Positions 1 to 8,019 of a stretch of DNA of 64,000 bases are shown one piece after another; positions within the stretch are counted from its first letter, which is position 1; each line of letters begins with the position of its first letter. Origin of the DNA: Algorimicrobium echini. GTDB taxonomy: Bacteria; Bacteroidota; Bacteroidia; Flavobacteriales; Flavobacteriaceae. The notes under the pieces are model-generated. The model searched no databases. It was not told the DNA's origin and worked only from the letters and a program-made list of their open reading frames with translations. The DNA is taken from positions 62,001 to 126,000 of the forward strand of contig NZ_FOVN01000001.1 in the NCBI RefSeq assembly GCF_900115185.1, in the 5' to 3' direction. Made by a program: the position numbers and the translations under genes.

Positions 1-72
1 TGCGCGAAAATACCATTTTCTATTTAATAATAAAAGGAGAATTTCGCATTAATTATTTTAATTGTCGGGAAA

Positions 73-1371
73 CTAGTCTTCTTCCAGAATTTTAAGTTTC
101 ACCAAGTCGATTTTTGTCGTAGAAACCTCTAAAATTGTAAACTGAAAGTCTTCTGTTAAAACCACCTCATCTTGCGCTGGTATACCTTCTGTATGATCCA
201 CTATTAACCCTCCTAAAGTCTCGTAGTTCTCGCTTTCAGGTAAGTTTAGTTTATAAGTTTCATTTAGATAATCAACTTCTAATCGGGCTGAAAAAATATA
301 ATTTGTGTCGTCAATTTTTTCTTCGGTTAGCACAATGGTATCATGTTCATCTTCAATTTCACCAAAAAGTTCTTCTACAATATCCTCAACAGTCATAATG
401 CCTGATGTGCCTCCATATTCATCTAAAACGACAGCAATACTTTTACGTTTTTTAATTAAAGCGCTTAAAACATCCTTTATTAGCATGGTTTCTGGTACAA
501 ATTCCACAGGCATAATTATAGATTTAAGTGTTTTAGGTTTTTTAAACAACTCAAAAGAGTGCGCATAACCTAAAATATCGTCTATGTTATCTTTAAAAAC
601 TATTATTTTGGATATTCCTGTATCGGTAAATTTGCTGTTGATGGATTTTAAAGATTCTGAAACATCCACAGCAATAATTTCTGTTCGTGGCACCATAACT
701 TCACGTGCTTTTACTTCCGAAAATTCTAAAGCATTTTGAAAAATTTGAATTTCAGTATCTACATCATCATGTGGCTCTGCCGATTCCATTTGCTCACTAA
801 TATAATGACCCAATTCTATTTTTGTAAACGCCAGTTGCACTTGATCACCTTCAGTTTTAAAGAATTTTTTAAGAACAAAATCGGTTATCCAGATAATAAA
901 ATCGCTAATCCATGAAAATAGTGTATAAAACAAATAAGCAGGAATAGCCAATATCTTTAAAAGTGAATTTGCATAGATTTGAAAAAATACTTTGGGTAAA
1001 AATTCTGCAGTGATTAATATGATTAATGTAGAAATTATAGTTTGCGTAAGGAGACTAAAATCTATTAGCAAATAATTTAAAATTGCTGAATTTGATGACG
1101 AAGCAGCTAGCATATCTTGAAACCAATCCACCAATAAATCACCCATAAAAAACCCATAAACAACCAAGGCTATATTATTACCTATAAGCATGGTAGCAAT
1201 GAACTTGGAAGGTTTTACGGTTAATTTTGATAATATTTTAGCCAGTAAGCCGCTTTGCTTTTTTTCAATTTCAATGTGAATTTTGTTAGAAGACACATAG
1301 GCAATTTCCATACCTGAAAAAAAAGCAGACAGGATTAAGGATGCAATTATAATAATGACATCTGGGTTCAT
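73..1371 (-). CDS. CNNM/CorC-like membrane protein with CBS pair (hemolysin family)
   Basis: This 432-residue inner-membrane protein has the layout of the HlyC/CorC (CNNM) family. An N-terminal DUF21 membrane domain (about residues 1-190, several hydrophobic segments) is followed by a CBS pair (about 205-335, including VMVPRTEI and VVLDEYGGTSGI) and a C-terminal CorC/HlyC domain rich in acidic residues. Family members are linked to Mg2+/Co2+ efflux or to membrane integrity; the substrate here cannot be read from sequence. It is the last gene seen of a minus-strand block coaX, outer-membrane protein, TPR, lptC, a small membrane protein and this gene. That order is, from memory, common in Flavobacteriaceae. 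A GldE-type role is possible but there is nothing specific for it. Confidence 0.88.
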   Translation of the reverse strand: MNPDVIIIIASLILSAFFSGMEIAYVSSNKIHIEIEKKQSGLLAKILSKLTVKPSKFIATMLIGNNIALVVYGFFMGDLLVDWFQDMLAASSSNSAILNYLLIDFSLLTQTIISTLIILITAEFLPKVFFQIYANSLLKILAIPAYLFYTLFSWISDFIIWITDFVLKKFFKTEGDQVQLAFTKIELGHYISEQMESAEPHDDVDTEIQIFQNALEFSEVKAREVMVPRTEIIAVDVSESLKSINSKFTDTGISKIIVFKDNIDDILGYAHSFELFKKPKTLKSIIMPVEFVPETMLIKDVLSALIKKRKSIAVVLDEYGGTSGIMTVEDIVEELFGEIEDEHDTIVLTEEKIDDTNYIFSARLEVDYLNETYKLNLPESENYETLGGLIVDHTEGIPAQDEVVLTEDFQFTILEVSTTKIDLVKLKILEED

Positions 1372-1374
1372 AGG

Positions 1375-1566
1375 CTATTTACGGTCGCGATCCTCAAAGC
1401 GTTTATTAAATTTTTTCCTAAAGAAAAACATAAAAACAGCCGTTGCTGCTAGAAGCAATGAAACGTAATCTATGACTTCGTTTTCCATATATTTTTTTGC
1501 TGCCACATAAATAAATAGAAGTGCAAAAGCTAAATAGGCGTATTGAAAAAACTTAAAGATTTTCAT
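1375..1566 (-). CDS. Small two-helix membrane protein
   Basis: This is a 63-residue protein with two hydrophobic segments (about residues 5-20 and 32-48) and a strongly charged C-terminus (KKFNKRFEDRDRK). The reading frame is open upstream to 1635, but that extension would run through the terminator hairpin at 1612-1642. The Met at 1566 (MKIFKFFQYAY) is therefore the better start. It ends 3 nt before the CorC-like gene and is probably co-transcribed with it. I do not recognise a family; small proteins of this type are often found beside lptC in Flavobacteriaceae, which is recollection only. Confidence 0.6.
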   Translation of the reverse strand: MKIFKFFQYAYLAFALLFIYVAAKKYMENEVIDYVSLLLAATAVFMFFFRKKFNKRFEDRDRK

Positions 1567-1611
1567 CTGTATATTTTTGAATAGTTTATTGAGAAACAAA
1601 GGTAAATAAAA

Positions 1612-1642
1612 AAACCTCATGGGTTTAAAATTCATGAGGTTT
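1612..1642 (-). terminator. Rho-independent terminator after lptC
   Basis: A perfect 10-bp inverted repeat (AAACCTCATG / CATGAGGTTT) with an 11-nt loop. On the minus strand the stem is followed directly by a T-rich run. It lies just downstream of the lptC stop codon and so should end transcription from coaX to lptC, separating it from the two downstream membrane genes. Confidence 0.8.
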
Positions 1643-1664
1643 CCATTATTTATTTAATACGAAT

Positions 1665-2219
1665 CTATTCGTTCACAGTAACGGAGCCATCAATTTCCAA
1701 TACCTGCGCTTTTGAAAACTTAACATCTGAATCAAAACCTTTACCGTTTAAAACATCTGTTTTTCGTTTGAAAGTTACCGGTTTATTAGTAAACAACCAC
1801 TCCCTATTCTGGTCATAGTACAATTGCTCGGCAAACAACGTATCCTTGTCTGAGGAAATTAAAACCACATTCCCTTGCATATCTATTAACCCTGTTTTAT
1901 CATACACGATAGCATAATCTGCAGTAATGGTACTTTTTTGATTGTTTTCATCAAACAGGTCCATTTCAACTGTGTTAGGGAATTCTGAAAATGGAAAATC
2001 CCTATTGGAGAAGTCCAACATTTTTGGACTGCGTAAATTGGCCGTCACACGACCGGAATCGGTGTATTTCAAATTCATGTTTTCTGCAACACCAATAGGT
2101 GTATTTTCAGAAACACCAATTTTTTTAACGTCTTCAAAATTATTTTTACAAGAAAAAACCATAGTCAAAGCAATCACTAAGACTATGGTTTTATTTATAT
2201 GATTATTTATCTTAATCAT
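1665..2219 (-). CDS. lptC: LPS export lipoprotein LptC
   Basis: A 184-residue lipoprotein whose signal peptide ends in a lipobox (MVFSC), followed by a beta-rich LptC/OstA-like domain (for example MDLFDENNQKSTITADYAI and MQGNVVLISSD). LptC is the bitopic or lipid-anchored component that passes lipopolysaccharide from the LptBFG transporter to the periplasmic LptA bridge. The lipobox form is usual in Bacteroidota. The start at 2219 is chosen because its ATG shares a base with the stop codon of the upstream TPR gene (TAATG) and gives a proper signal peptide. The longer frame to 2258 would lie inside the TPR gene. Confidence 0.88.
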   Translation of the reverse strand: MIKINNHINKTIVLVIALTMVFSCKNNFEDVKKIGVSENTPIGVAENMNLKYTDSGRVTANLRSPKMLDFSNRDFPFSEFPNTVEMDLFDENNQKSTITADYAIVYDKTGLIDMQGNVVLISSDKDTLFAEQLYYDQNREWLFTNKPVTFKRKTDVLNGKGFDSDVKFSKAQVLEIDGSVTVNE

Positions 2220-3601
2220 TAGATTTTTGGAACTGTAATGGTTCTTCCTATCCAACAACCAACACTAATTTTTTCTCCTGATTTTCCTGATTGAAAAATC
2301 TCTTGTTTTTGAGGCGCATTACCTCTATAACTTGCCGCTGTTTGTGCTGCAACACTTTTTAATGTTGGGTCTACACGACCTGCTTTTTCAGCTTCATCTG
2401 CAGCTAACCAGAATACAGCACGCTTATTAAAGTTACTATCTCCACAATCGTTAGCACTTGAGCTATACATAGCTGCAATTCTTAAATGTGGACGACCATT
2501 TGAAGGGTTTAACTTTAAGGACTTCATGTAGTACTCACGTGCACTTCCGTATCGTCCTTTCCCTTTAAGCTTGTCACCAATTTTTTCATTAAGTCGTGCT
2601 TTTTTGAAATTATCAGTTTCTAAACCTACAGCTTGCTCATAAAACGATAGCGCTTCGTTAGTTTTACCTTCTTTATCTTTTAAGATACCTAAATAATAGG
2701 CTGAATTAGCTGAAGGGCTTATTTTATGATATGCGTTTACTAATTTAAAGAACATAGGGTCGTCTGTACATTCTTTTTCAGACATTTTACCAGCAGCACG
2801 TTGTAACCATTGCGCATTGTTTTTGTTCTCTTCAAATCCTTTTTCATACAATGGAATTAAGTTTTCACAGTTTGCACGATCACCTAATTTTTTATCTACA
2901 GCGCTAGACACTTGATCGTAAGCTTTCAAATAGCTTTCATAAGATCTTTGGTAACTAGATTCTTTTCTAGTTAAAGCAGTACCCGCTTCTTCTTTTTCAA
3001 TAATTACATTTAATTTTTCTGAATAATTACCGATTTCTGTTTGAATTTTTTCAGAAACATCATCATACTTATCAAATAACTCTCCAGCTGTTTTTGTTTT
3101 AGCATCATATAAGTCTACCATCAGGGAGAAATAGGTATATAATGATTTAGGGTTCGTAAAGTTTTCCTTATCCGCTTTGAAAGCAGCATCAAAGCAATTA
3201 TATAATTCTAAATCAGACAATCCTAAAACATCTCTGTTATCATATTGTAACTGACAAGATTTTGTTTCAAATTCTCCAGAAGGTGAATCACTAGCGAAAT
3301 TGGCTTGACGCTCTTTGTATAGTTTAACTAAATCGTTAATGAAATTTACTTTTTCTGCACCAGAAGCTTTATCAATTTTGTGTTCTAAAATATCTTCACC
3401 TTGACTATAAATAGCTTTGTGTAATTTAGGACATGTAGTTCTTACATACATCCAAGGTTCGTATGCTGCGTCATAATTTTTCGCTTTTGCATATTCAGAA
3501 AAAATGGATAATTTAGTCATACATTCTTCATTCTGTTGCGCATGTGCAACTTGAAAGCCTAAAAATAGCACTACTGCTAATAATGTGATTTTCGTTTTCA
3601 T
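2219..3601 (-). CDS. Secreted TPR-repeat protein
   Basis: A 460-residue exported protein: signal peptide MKTKITLLAVVLFLGFQVAHAQ, a helical middle region, then tetratricopeptide repeats (for example YYLGILKDKEGKTNEALSFY and KGKGRYGSAREYYMKSL, about residues 300-380). Its partner is unknown. It sits between an outer-membrane barrel-like protein and LptC, which suggests a role at the cell envelope, but that is inference. The start at 3601 is chosen for the signal peptide; an ATG at 3610 (MNIMKTK) is also possible, and the open frame to 3655 would overlap the preceding gene. Translation is coupled to lptC by a 1-nt overlap. Confidence 0.82.
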   Translation of the reverse strand: MKTKITLLAVVLFLGFQVAHAQQNEECMTKLSIFSEYAKAKNYDAAYEPWMYVRTTCPKLHKAIYSQGEDILEHKIDKASGAEKVNFINDLVKLYKERQANFASDSPSGEFETKSCQLQYDNRDVLGLSDLELYNCFDAAFKADKENFTNPKSLYTYFSLMVDLYDAKTKTAGELFDKYDDVSEKIQTEIGNYSEKLNVIIEKEEAGTALTRKESSYQRSYESYLKAYDQVSSAVDKKLGDRANCENLIPLYEKGFEENKNNAQWLQRAAGKMSEKECTDDPMFFKLVNAYHKISPSANSAYYLGILKDKEGKTNEALSFYEQAVGLETDNFKKARLNEKIGDKLKGKGRYGSAREYYMKSLKLNPSNGRPHLRIAAMYSSSANDCGDSNFNKRAVFWLAADEAEKAGRVDPTLKSVAAQTAASYRGNAPQKQEIFQSGKSGEKISVGCWIGRTITVPKI

Positions 3602-3620
3602 AATATTCATGGTAAAAGTG

Positions 3621-4934
3621 TTAATCATATCTTTTCTTTTGGAACCATCTGTCATTTAAGGATAAACTCAAACTAACATTAAAAAAGTTCTCTTGTATTA
3701 AATTATTATTTGTTGTTCCACGTTTTCCGTATTCAAAACCAATGTTGGCATTCGAAAAGAAATCATTTCCTACAGGTAATCCTAATCCAAAAGACATGCC
3801 AAACTCATCAATTGAGGTATTATTTATATTTAATCCAGAAGATTCAAAGCGTAAACCTGCTCTGTAAACCACTCTACTTAAGTAACTTGAAAATGAATTA
3901 TACTTTGGAATAATAAATCCACCAAGTGCAATGGTTGAGCTGTTTTCATAATCCACTCCAGTATCACCATAGAGTTCATTTTTAAAGTTTTTAGTGTTCT
4001 GAAAGGTATATTCTGCTCCAACAAACCAAATTCTTGGCTGCCCAATACCTGCTCCTATTGATACTTTTGAAGGTAAAATAAACTCTGTTTCATCTAAACC
4101 TTCAGCAGCCAAATCTGCTTCAATGGTATCGACAGGGAACTCAATATTAGTATCTGGGTTAAATAAGATTGTACCAAACGACCTTTGATTACGAGATTTT
4201 AATCTGGTTTCTGGTGTAAACGTAAATCCTGATTTAAGTTCCAGATCATCGGTAATCATCGCCTTATATGTCAGTCCAAAATTAAGACTAACTCCACTTA
4301 AATCTGATCGGTTAGTCTCTTGCGTTTGATATTGAAGAATGGTACCGTCATCTGGATCATAATCAAATGCTATTGTACTGTTCTTAATATTTCCAAAATT
4401 ATAATTAACATCAACACCAACGCTGAAGTTTTTATTTATATAGTAACCAGCAGATAAATAGGTTCTATTTACACCACCTTCACCTCGAAAACGCTCATTT
4501 AAAGATAAATCACTGTTTCTAGTTTCCAACTTATACCCAACCGATGTGTAAGGAATTAACCCAAAGCCAATGCCAAGTCTACCAAGTGGAATACTCATGG
4601 ACAGATAATCGAAAGTTGATGATTTTAATTTATCCTCTCCAGCATCACTCTTAAGTTTAAGGCGTGAATGCGATCCTGCAACCGAAAAAACAACAGGTCT
4701 ATTTTCCTTGCCATAAACAGCTAAATTATCACTACCGTATGCTGCTGGATTTCTCAAGTTTAAATGAATACTATCTGTATAAATACTGATACCTCCCATA
4801 CTCCGATTTTCCACAGTACCTTTGAATTTCAAGCTCCCAATACCATAAAAGGAATAAGGTGAAGCCGTACCATCTTGCGCATAACTTTTAATTGCAAATA
4901 CAGCAATAAAAACTAATACCAGTTTTTTAATCAT
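3621..4934 (-). CDS. Outer-membrane beta-barrel protein
   Basis: A 437-residue protein with signal peptide (MIKKLVLVFIAVFAIKSYA) and a long series of alternating amphipathic strands (for example YYINKNFSVGVDVNYNF and VVYRAGLRFESSGL) ending in an aromatic-rich segment, as in outer-membrane barrels. It resembles the FadL/PorV-like proteins annotated as outer membrane protein in Flavobacteriaceae. Its start codon overlaps the coaX stop by 4 nt (ATGA), so the two genes are translationally coupled. What passes through or is held by this barrel is unknown. Confidence 0.8.
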   Translation of the reverse strand: MIKKLVLVFIAVFAIKSYAQDGTASPYSFYGIGSLKFKGTVENRSMGGISIYTDSIHLNLRNPAAYGSDNLAVYGKENRPVVFSVAGSHSRLKLKSDAGEDKLKSSTFDYLSMSIPLGRLGIGFGLIPYTSVGYKLETRNSDLSLNERFRGEGGVNRTYLSAGYYINKNFSVGVDVNYNFGNIKNSTIAFDYDPDDGTILQYQTQETNRSDLSGVSLNFGLTYKAMITDDLELKSGFTFTPETRLKSRNQRSFGTILFNPDTNIEFPVDTIEADLAAEGLDETEFILPSKVSIGAGIGQPRIWFVGAEYTFQNTKNFKNELYGDTGVDYENSSTIALGGFIIPKYNSFSSYLSRVVYRAGLRFESSGLNINNTSIDEFGMSFGLGLPVGNDFFSNANIGFEYGKRGTTNNNLIQENFFNVSLSLSLNDRWFQKKRYD

Positions 4935-5662
4935 TCGTTTGAATTATATTGTAAAATGTGGTTTAATCCTTCTAATAAGAAATTAGAATGGGCAAATATG
5001 CTACTTTTTAATTGTTTAGACAAAAAATTAGCGTCTCCTCCTGTTAAAATAACTGTTAAATCTGAAAATTTTTCTCTATATGACTGTATAACACCGTCTA
5101 TTTCAAACAAAACACCATAAATTACACCAGAATGAATGGCTGAATTCGTGGTGTTTCCTGTTATTAATTCAGGAATCTCTTTAGTTAATAACGGTAAGTT
5201 TGCCGTTAAATTATTTAAGGAAGTATATCGCAACCTAATTCCTGGAGAAATTGCACCACCTAGATATTGGTTTTTATTAGTGACAAAGTCATAAGTTATA
5301 CAGGTACCTGCATCTACAATAAGTGTATTTTGATTTGGTTTTTTTTTAACCGCAGCACTAACCAATGCCACCCTATCAACGCCAAGCGTTTGTGGTGTTT
5401 TATAATCATTAATAAAGGGCACAGGTGTTTCAGGACCTAAAACAAGAACATGTAGCCGTTTTTTAACAATCTCTAGTTGTAAATTGGACAAAAAACCAAC
5501 CGATGAAACAATGGATTTACTGATTTTAGGGTGTTTTTTCAAGAGCTGTTCAAAATTAGCCTCAAACTCCTCAAGTGAGCATGTTACTTTTTCAAGAAGC
5601 TCATCCACTTGAAATACAGCTATTTTCACGGATGTATTACCAACATCTATAATTAAATTCAT
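4931..5662 (-). CDS. coaX: Type III pantothenate kinase
   Basis: This enzyme phosphorylates pantothenate in the first step of coenzyme A synthesis. The 243-residue length is usual for CoaX. The N-terminal phosphate-binding motif is visible (IIDVGNTSVKIAVF, residues 4-17), as are the central DAGTCITYDF motif and the GGAISPGI segment that follows it, both hallmarks of the ASKHA-fold CoaX family. Type III kinases do not respond to CoA feedback. It heads the coaX / outer-membrane protein / TPR / lptC unit, and the intergenic stretch up to the tRNA gene must hold its promoter. Confidence 0.95.
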   Translation of the reverse strand: MNLIIDVGNTSVKIAVFQVDELLEKVTCSLEEFEANFEQLLKKHPKISKSIVSSVGFLSNLQLEIVKKRLHVLVLGPETPVPFINDYKTPQTLGVDRVALVSAAVKKKPNQNTLIVDAGTCITYDFVTNKNQYLGGAISPGIRLRYTSLNNLTANLPLLTKEIPELITGNTTNSAIHSGVIYGVLFEIDGVIQSYREKFSDLTVILTGGDANFLSKQLKSSIFAHSNFLLEGLNHILQYNSNE

Positions 5663-5711
5663 AGGATAATTTAAGGCAGTAAAAATACAAAACGATTTTT
5701 TATAAATTTTC

Positions 5712-5743
5712 TTTTGGTGGATAATAAAAACAACTTATATTTG
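5712..5743 (+). promoter_or_regulatory. Promoter of tRNA-Phe
   Basis: TTTTG at 5712-5716 and TATATTTG at 5736-5743 are separated by exactly 19 nt. This matches the Bacteroidota sigma-ABfr consensus (TTTG-N19-TAnnTTTG). It lies 18 nt upstream of the mature tRNA 5' end. Confidence 0.85.
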
Positions 5744-5760
5744 CAACCGCATTTAGCACT

Positions 5761-5836
5761 GGTGCCTTAGCTCAGTTGGTAGAGCAAAGGACTGAAAATC
5801 CTTGTGTCCCTGGTTCGATTCCTGGAGGCACCACCA
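5761..5836 (+). tRNA. tRNA-Phe (anticodon GAA), CCA encoded
   Basis: A complete cloverleaf. The acceptor stem GGTGCCT pairs with AGGCACC, the D-arm contains AGCTCAGTTGGTAGAGC, the anticodon loop reads CTGAAAA with anticodon GAA, and the T-loop is GGTTCGATTCC. The CCA end is encoded (5834-5836). The 3' end (5822-5836) is the attachment site of the integrated elements: 15 bases recur at 21166-21180 and, with one mismatch, at 23232-23246. Confidence 0.97.
5822..5836 (+). repeat. attL: tRNA-Phe 3' end, copy 1
   Basis: CTGGAGGCACCACCA, the last 15 bases of the functional tRNA gene. This is the left boundary of element A. The same 15 bases are present at 21166-21180. Confidence 0.8.
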
Positions 5837-5876
5837 AAAAACCCTTATAAACCTTGTGTTTGTAAGGGTTTTTAAA
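5837..5876 (+). terminator. Terminator of tRNA-Phe, brought by element A
   Basis: A 16-bp stem (5837-5852 with 5858-5873, one G-T pair) and a 5-nt loop, starting on the base after CCA, with a T-rich 3' side. It lies inside the element boundary, so the element seems to supply a terminator to the tRNA it has entered. Equivalent hairpins follow the other two tRNA-end copies. Confidence 0.85.
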
Positions 5877-5880
5877 TTTA

Positions 5881-5899
5881 GTGTGCTGATATGTGTGCT
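5881..5899 (+). repeat. Left arm-type repeats of element A
   Basis: GTGTGCT at 5881-5887 and again at 5893-5899, 12 bp apart. The same word with the same spacing and orientation occurs at 21018-21036 next to the integrase start. These are the likely arm-type binding sites for the integrase; the assignment is inferred from position and repetition. Confidence 0.6.
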
Positions 5900-5960
5900 A
5901 ATAAAAAACCGCTACATTTGATGTAACGGTTTTACTTAATGTGTATTTAAAAAAACAAAT

Positions 5961-6602
5961 CTATGACGCCGTACCAGAGCCTAAATACACACTATTTGAC
6001 ACTTGACTACCATCAGCAGTAATAAACGCCATAAACAGCTCTACTGTATCTCCTGCATAAGCATCTGGAATTGTAACAACTTCAGAACCTACAGTTCTAT
6101 CTGAACCATCAAGAATTGAAATTGATTCTTTTTTACTTGGATTGTAAACTATCAACATCGCTTTATCTGTTGCATTAGCATTTCCTCCTGTTGAGTTGTC
6201 GTCCCAGCCAAAAGATACTTGACCTGCTACAGTTAAATCTGTTGTACCATTCAGCACACCTGCTAAATTACCTCTACTTAATAATGCTAAAGAATAATCG
6301 ATTGTAAAGTTAGGTGCGATACCACCTACTGCATTATTTAACACATAAGACATTGCAGCATTAAACTCGGTCTTACCAACCGCATAAGATTTATAACCTT
6401 TTTTAATAAAGGCTAAATTCGGTTGAAGAAACTCCAACGTTGCTGAAAATTTATTACGCTGATTGACCTGACCTTCTGTACGTGGATTAGCTACACTTAC
6501 AGGCTTCGCTCTGATATAATCAATGTTCTTCCATCTTCCACCTACTATGGTTCCTACTTTACCAGAGAAACCTCCTAAAATACCTTGGGCAATTTTTCCC
6601 AT
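5961..6602 (-). CDS. DUF6266 family protein
   Basis: A 213-residue protein with the start typical of DUF6266 (GILGGFSGKVGTIVGGRWKN), followed by a segment with RAKP..VANPRTEGQ..QRNKFS and a C-terminal beta-rich half that looks like an immunoglobulin-type fold. The family is widespread in Bacteroidota and its function is unknown to me. There is no signal peptide. It is the first gene inside element A next to the tRNA, with 11-bp tandem repeats just upstream of its start (6634-6661). Its conserved place beside attachment sites may mean a role in element biology, but that is speculation. Confidence 0.8.
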   Translation of the reverse strand: MGKIAQGILGGFSGKVGTIVGGRWKNIDYIRAKPVSVANPRTEGQVNQRNKFSATLEFLQPNLAFIKKGYKSYAVGKTEFNAAMSYVLNNAVGGIAPNFTIDYSLALLSRGNLAGVLNGTTDLTVAGQVSFGWDDNSTGGNANATDKAMLIVYNPSKKESISILDGSDRTVGSEVVTIPDAYAGDTVELFMAFITADGSQVSNSVYLGSGTAS

Positions 6603-6633
6603 CTTTATAAAAATTTTAAATTAATACTTATTC

Positions 6634-6661
6634 GGACTTGATACGGACTTGATACAGACTT
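6634..6661. repeat. 11-bp tandem repeats upstream of the DUF6266 gene
   Basis: GGACTTGATAC occurs twice in tandem (6634-6644 and 6645-6655), followed by a partial third unit AGACTT. It lies 32 bp upstream of the DUF6266 start codon. Tandem repeats of about one helical turn suggest a cooperative protein-binding site. Confidence 0.55.
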
Positions 6662-6758
6662 AAAAACTACAATTAATATACGGTTATTTAATAAAATAAA
6701 ATGAGTTAAAATGCCAACATACAATAGATTACATCTTAATACATTAATTTACCATTGA

Positions 6759-7190
6759 CTACTTACGACTTAAATTAAACAGAGTATTTGTAAATGATAA
6801 TTTAAGATTTTCAAGCTTAATTATTGTTTGCTTAAGTTCTTGCTGCTTTTTATTAATACCTGACACTATTTCAATACTCTTTTTGAACTCAAAATCAGTA
6901 TTTTCAATTAACCTCAAACCATTTTTAAGCGTATTTCTGCAATCATCTACAGATATGAACTGAATAACACTACCCTTTAAATAACAAGCGTAAAAACCGC
7001 CTATTTGTAACATCATAGACAAGTGAAAAAGTGTGTTTTTCTCTGTTTCAGTTTTTGTGATTACTACAAAACAGTTAGGACAAGGATTTGAAAGTGGTTT
7101 TCCGCTGTTAAGTCCTTTGTTAAGGATAAAAAAATTAGGGTTCGAGTAGGTTCTTCCGATTTGGTGGGTTTTCATTTCAAAATAAGACAT
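6759..7190 (-). CDS. Small protein, DUF6943-like
   Basis: A 143-residue protein with an N-terminal block THQIGRTYSNPNFFILNKG, then KPLSNPCPNCFVV with a CPNC pair, a middle part and a coiled-coil C-terminus (about 105-140). The N-terminal half resembles, from memory, the Bacteroidota family DUF6943, whose members occur on mobile elements; I am not certain of the name. No enzyme motif is visible. The ATG at 7175 (MKTHQIG) is an alternative start. It is transcribed in the same direction as the DUF6266 gene, 156 bp upstream of it. Confidence 0.65.
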   Translation of the reverse strand: MSYFEMKTHQIGRTYSNPNFFILNKGLNSGKPLSNPCPNCFVVITKTETEKNTLFHLSMMLQIGGFYACYLKGSVIQFISVDDCRNTLKNGLRLIENTDFEFKKSIEIVSGINKKQQELKQTIIKLENLKLSFTNTLFNLSRK

Positions 7191-7472
7191 AGCTATCCAA
7201 TTAAAAGTTCGCTACGCTCACACATATTTTTTTTGAAAATGAAAAAGAAAAAAATTAAAAAAAGAAAGCCAACCGCTTTGTGGCGTGGATAAGGCTGTCA
7301 AGCTTTTTTTAAAAAAGTTTTTGAAAAATTTTATTGAAAATTAAAGTGCTTTAGTTTAACCTAAAAATTGTTTTGAAGTAGTAATAAAAAGTTTTTTAAA
7401 AAAACCGTAGGCTTGAGCTTTATAGCCTTAAAGCGTGGGCTGTAGGAAGCCACATATATTTGCTGTCTTTTA
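7191..7472. other. Gene-free stretch with A/T runs and weak hairpins
   Basis: No convincing gene. The stretch holds long A and T runs, a short hairpin near 7434-7451 (GTGGGCT / AGCCAC with a bulge), and on the minus strand AGGCT...AGCCT followed by a T run (about 7395-7430) that could be a weak terminator for the small membrane-protein gene. Confidence 0.4.
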
Positions 7473-7640
7473 TTAATTTAATGTTATACCTGCTAATATT
7501 ACTATTATAACAAGCATAATGATTGTGAAAAGTTTAGTACCAAAAGAATCATCACCTTCAGGATTTTCGATTTTATTACCGTTTTCATCTAAATCGTGAG
7601 GAAAGAATAAATCAAATAAATCTTCAATCATTTGTTTCAT
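7473..7640 (-). CDS. Small tail-anchored membrane protein
   Basis: A 55-residue protein with an acidic N-terminal half (FDLFFPHDLDENGNKIENPEGDD) and one C-terminal hydrophobic helix (LFTIIMLVIIVILAGITL). The start at 7640 (MKQMIEDLFDLF) is preferred to the longer frame to 7673, whose extra residues look non-coding. I do not recognise it. Small acidic tail-anchored proteins are common cargo of Bacteroidota elements. Function unknown, and expression uncertain. Confidence 0.5.
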   Translation of the reverse strand: MKQMIEDLFDLFFPHDLDENGNKIENPEGDDSFGTKLFTIIMLVIIVILAGITLN

Positions 7641-7673
7641 ACTATAAATATAACTTTTCTGGGGAATTAACAC

Positions 7674-8019
7674 TTAAAAAAATAGGTTACAGTAGTGTAT
7701 TGAGCGTTGGATGAAGCGTTTGTATGGGTAGCGTTTTAAATAGTTGTTTGATAAAACAGCATTTAAACAAGCTACTTATACAGGACTTTTAGATAATAGC
7801 TTATTGCTTTTTTGAGGTACGATAAAAAGTAATGTGCTATGGCGTAGTACTACACTTTATAAACCTATTTTTTTTATAACCGCTGACTTGGGTGGTGGGG
7901 AAAAGTGGACTATGATATTTGTTAACGAAATGAAACAAACAAATACTTGAGGTAAGGAATACTTGGACTTAACGATGGTTTTGTGCAGCTTGAATGAGGT
8001 AACTAAATATAATAATTAT
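7674..8019. repeat. Gene-free stretch with words shared with 10556-10890
   Basis: No gene seen. It holds GCGTTGGAT (7704-7712), TTTTGAGGTACGA (7810-7822) and AAGTAATGTGCT (7827-7838). Each recurs exactly, on the same strand, at 10815-10823, 10850-10862 and 10772-10783. The two stretches flank the SOS operon and look like diverged, rearranged members of one dispersed repeat family. Confidence 0.5.

Noticed and set aside
1-72. Start of another gene left of the CorC-like gene
   Set aside because: A short ATG frame at the edge cannot be assigned; the window ends before any recognisable motif.
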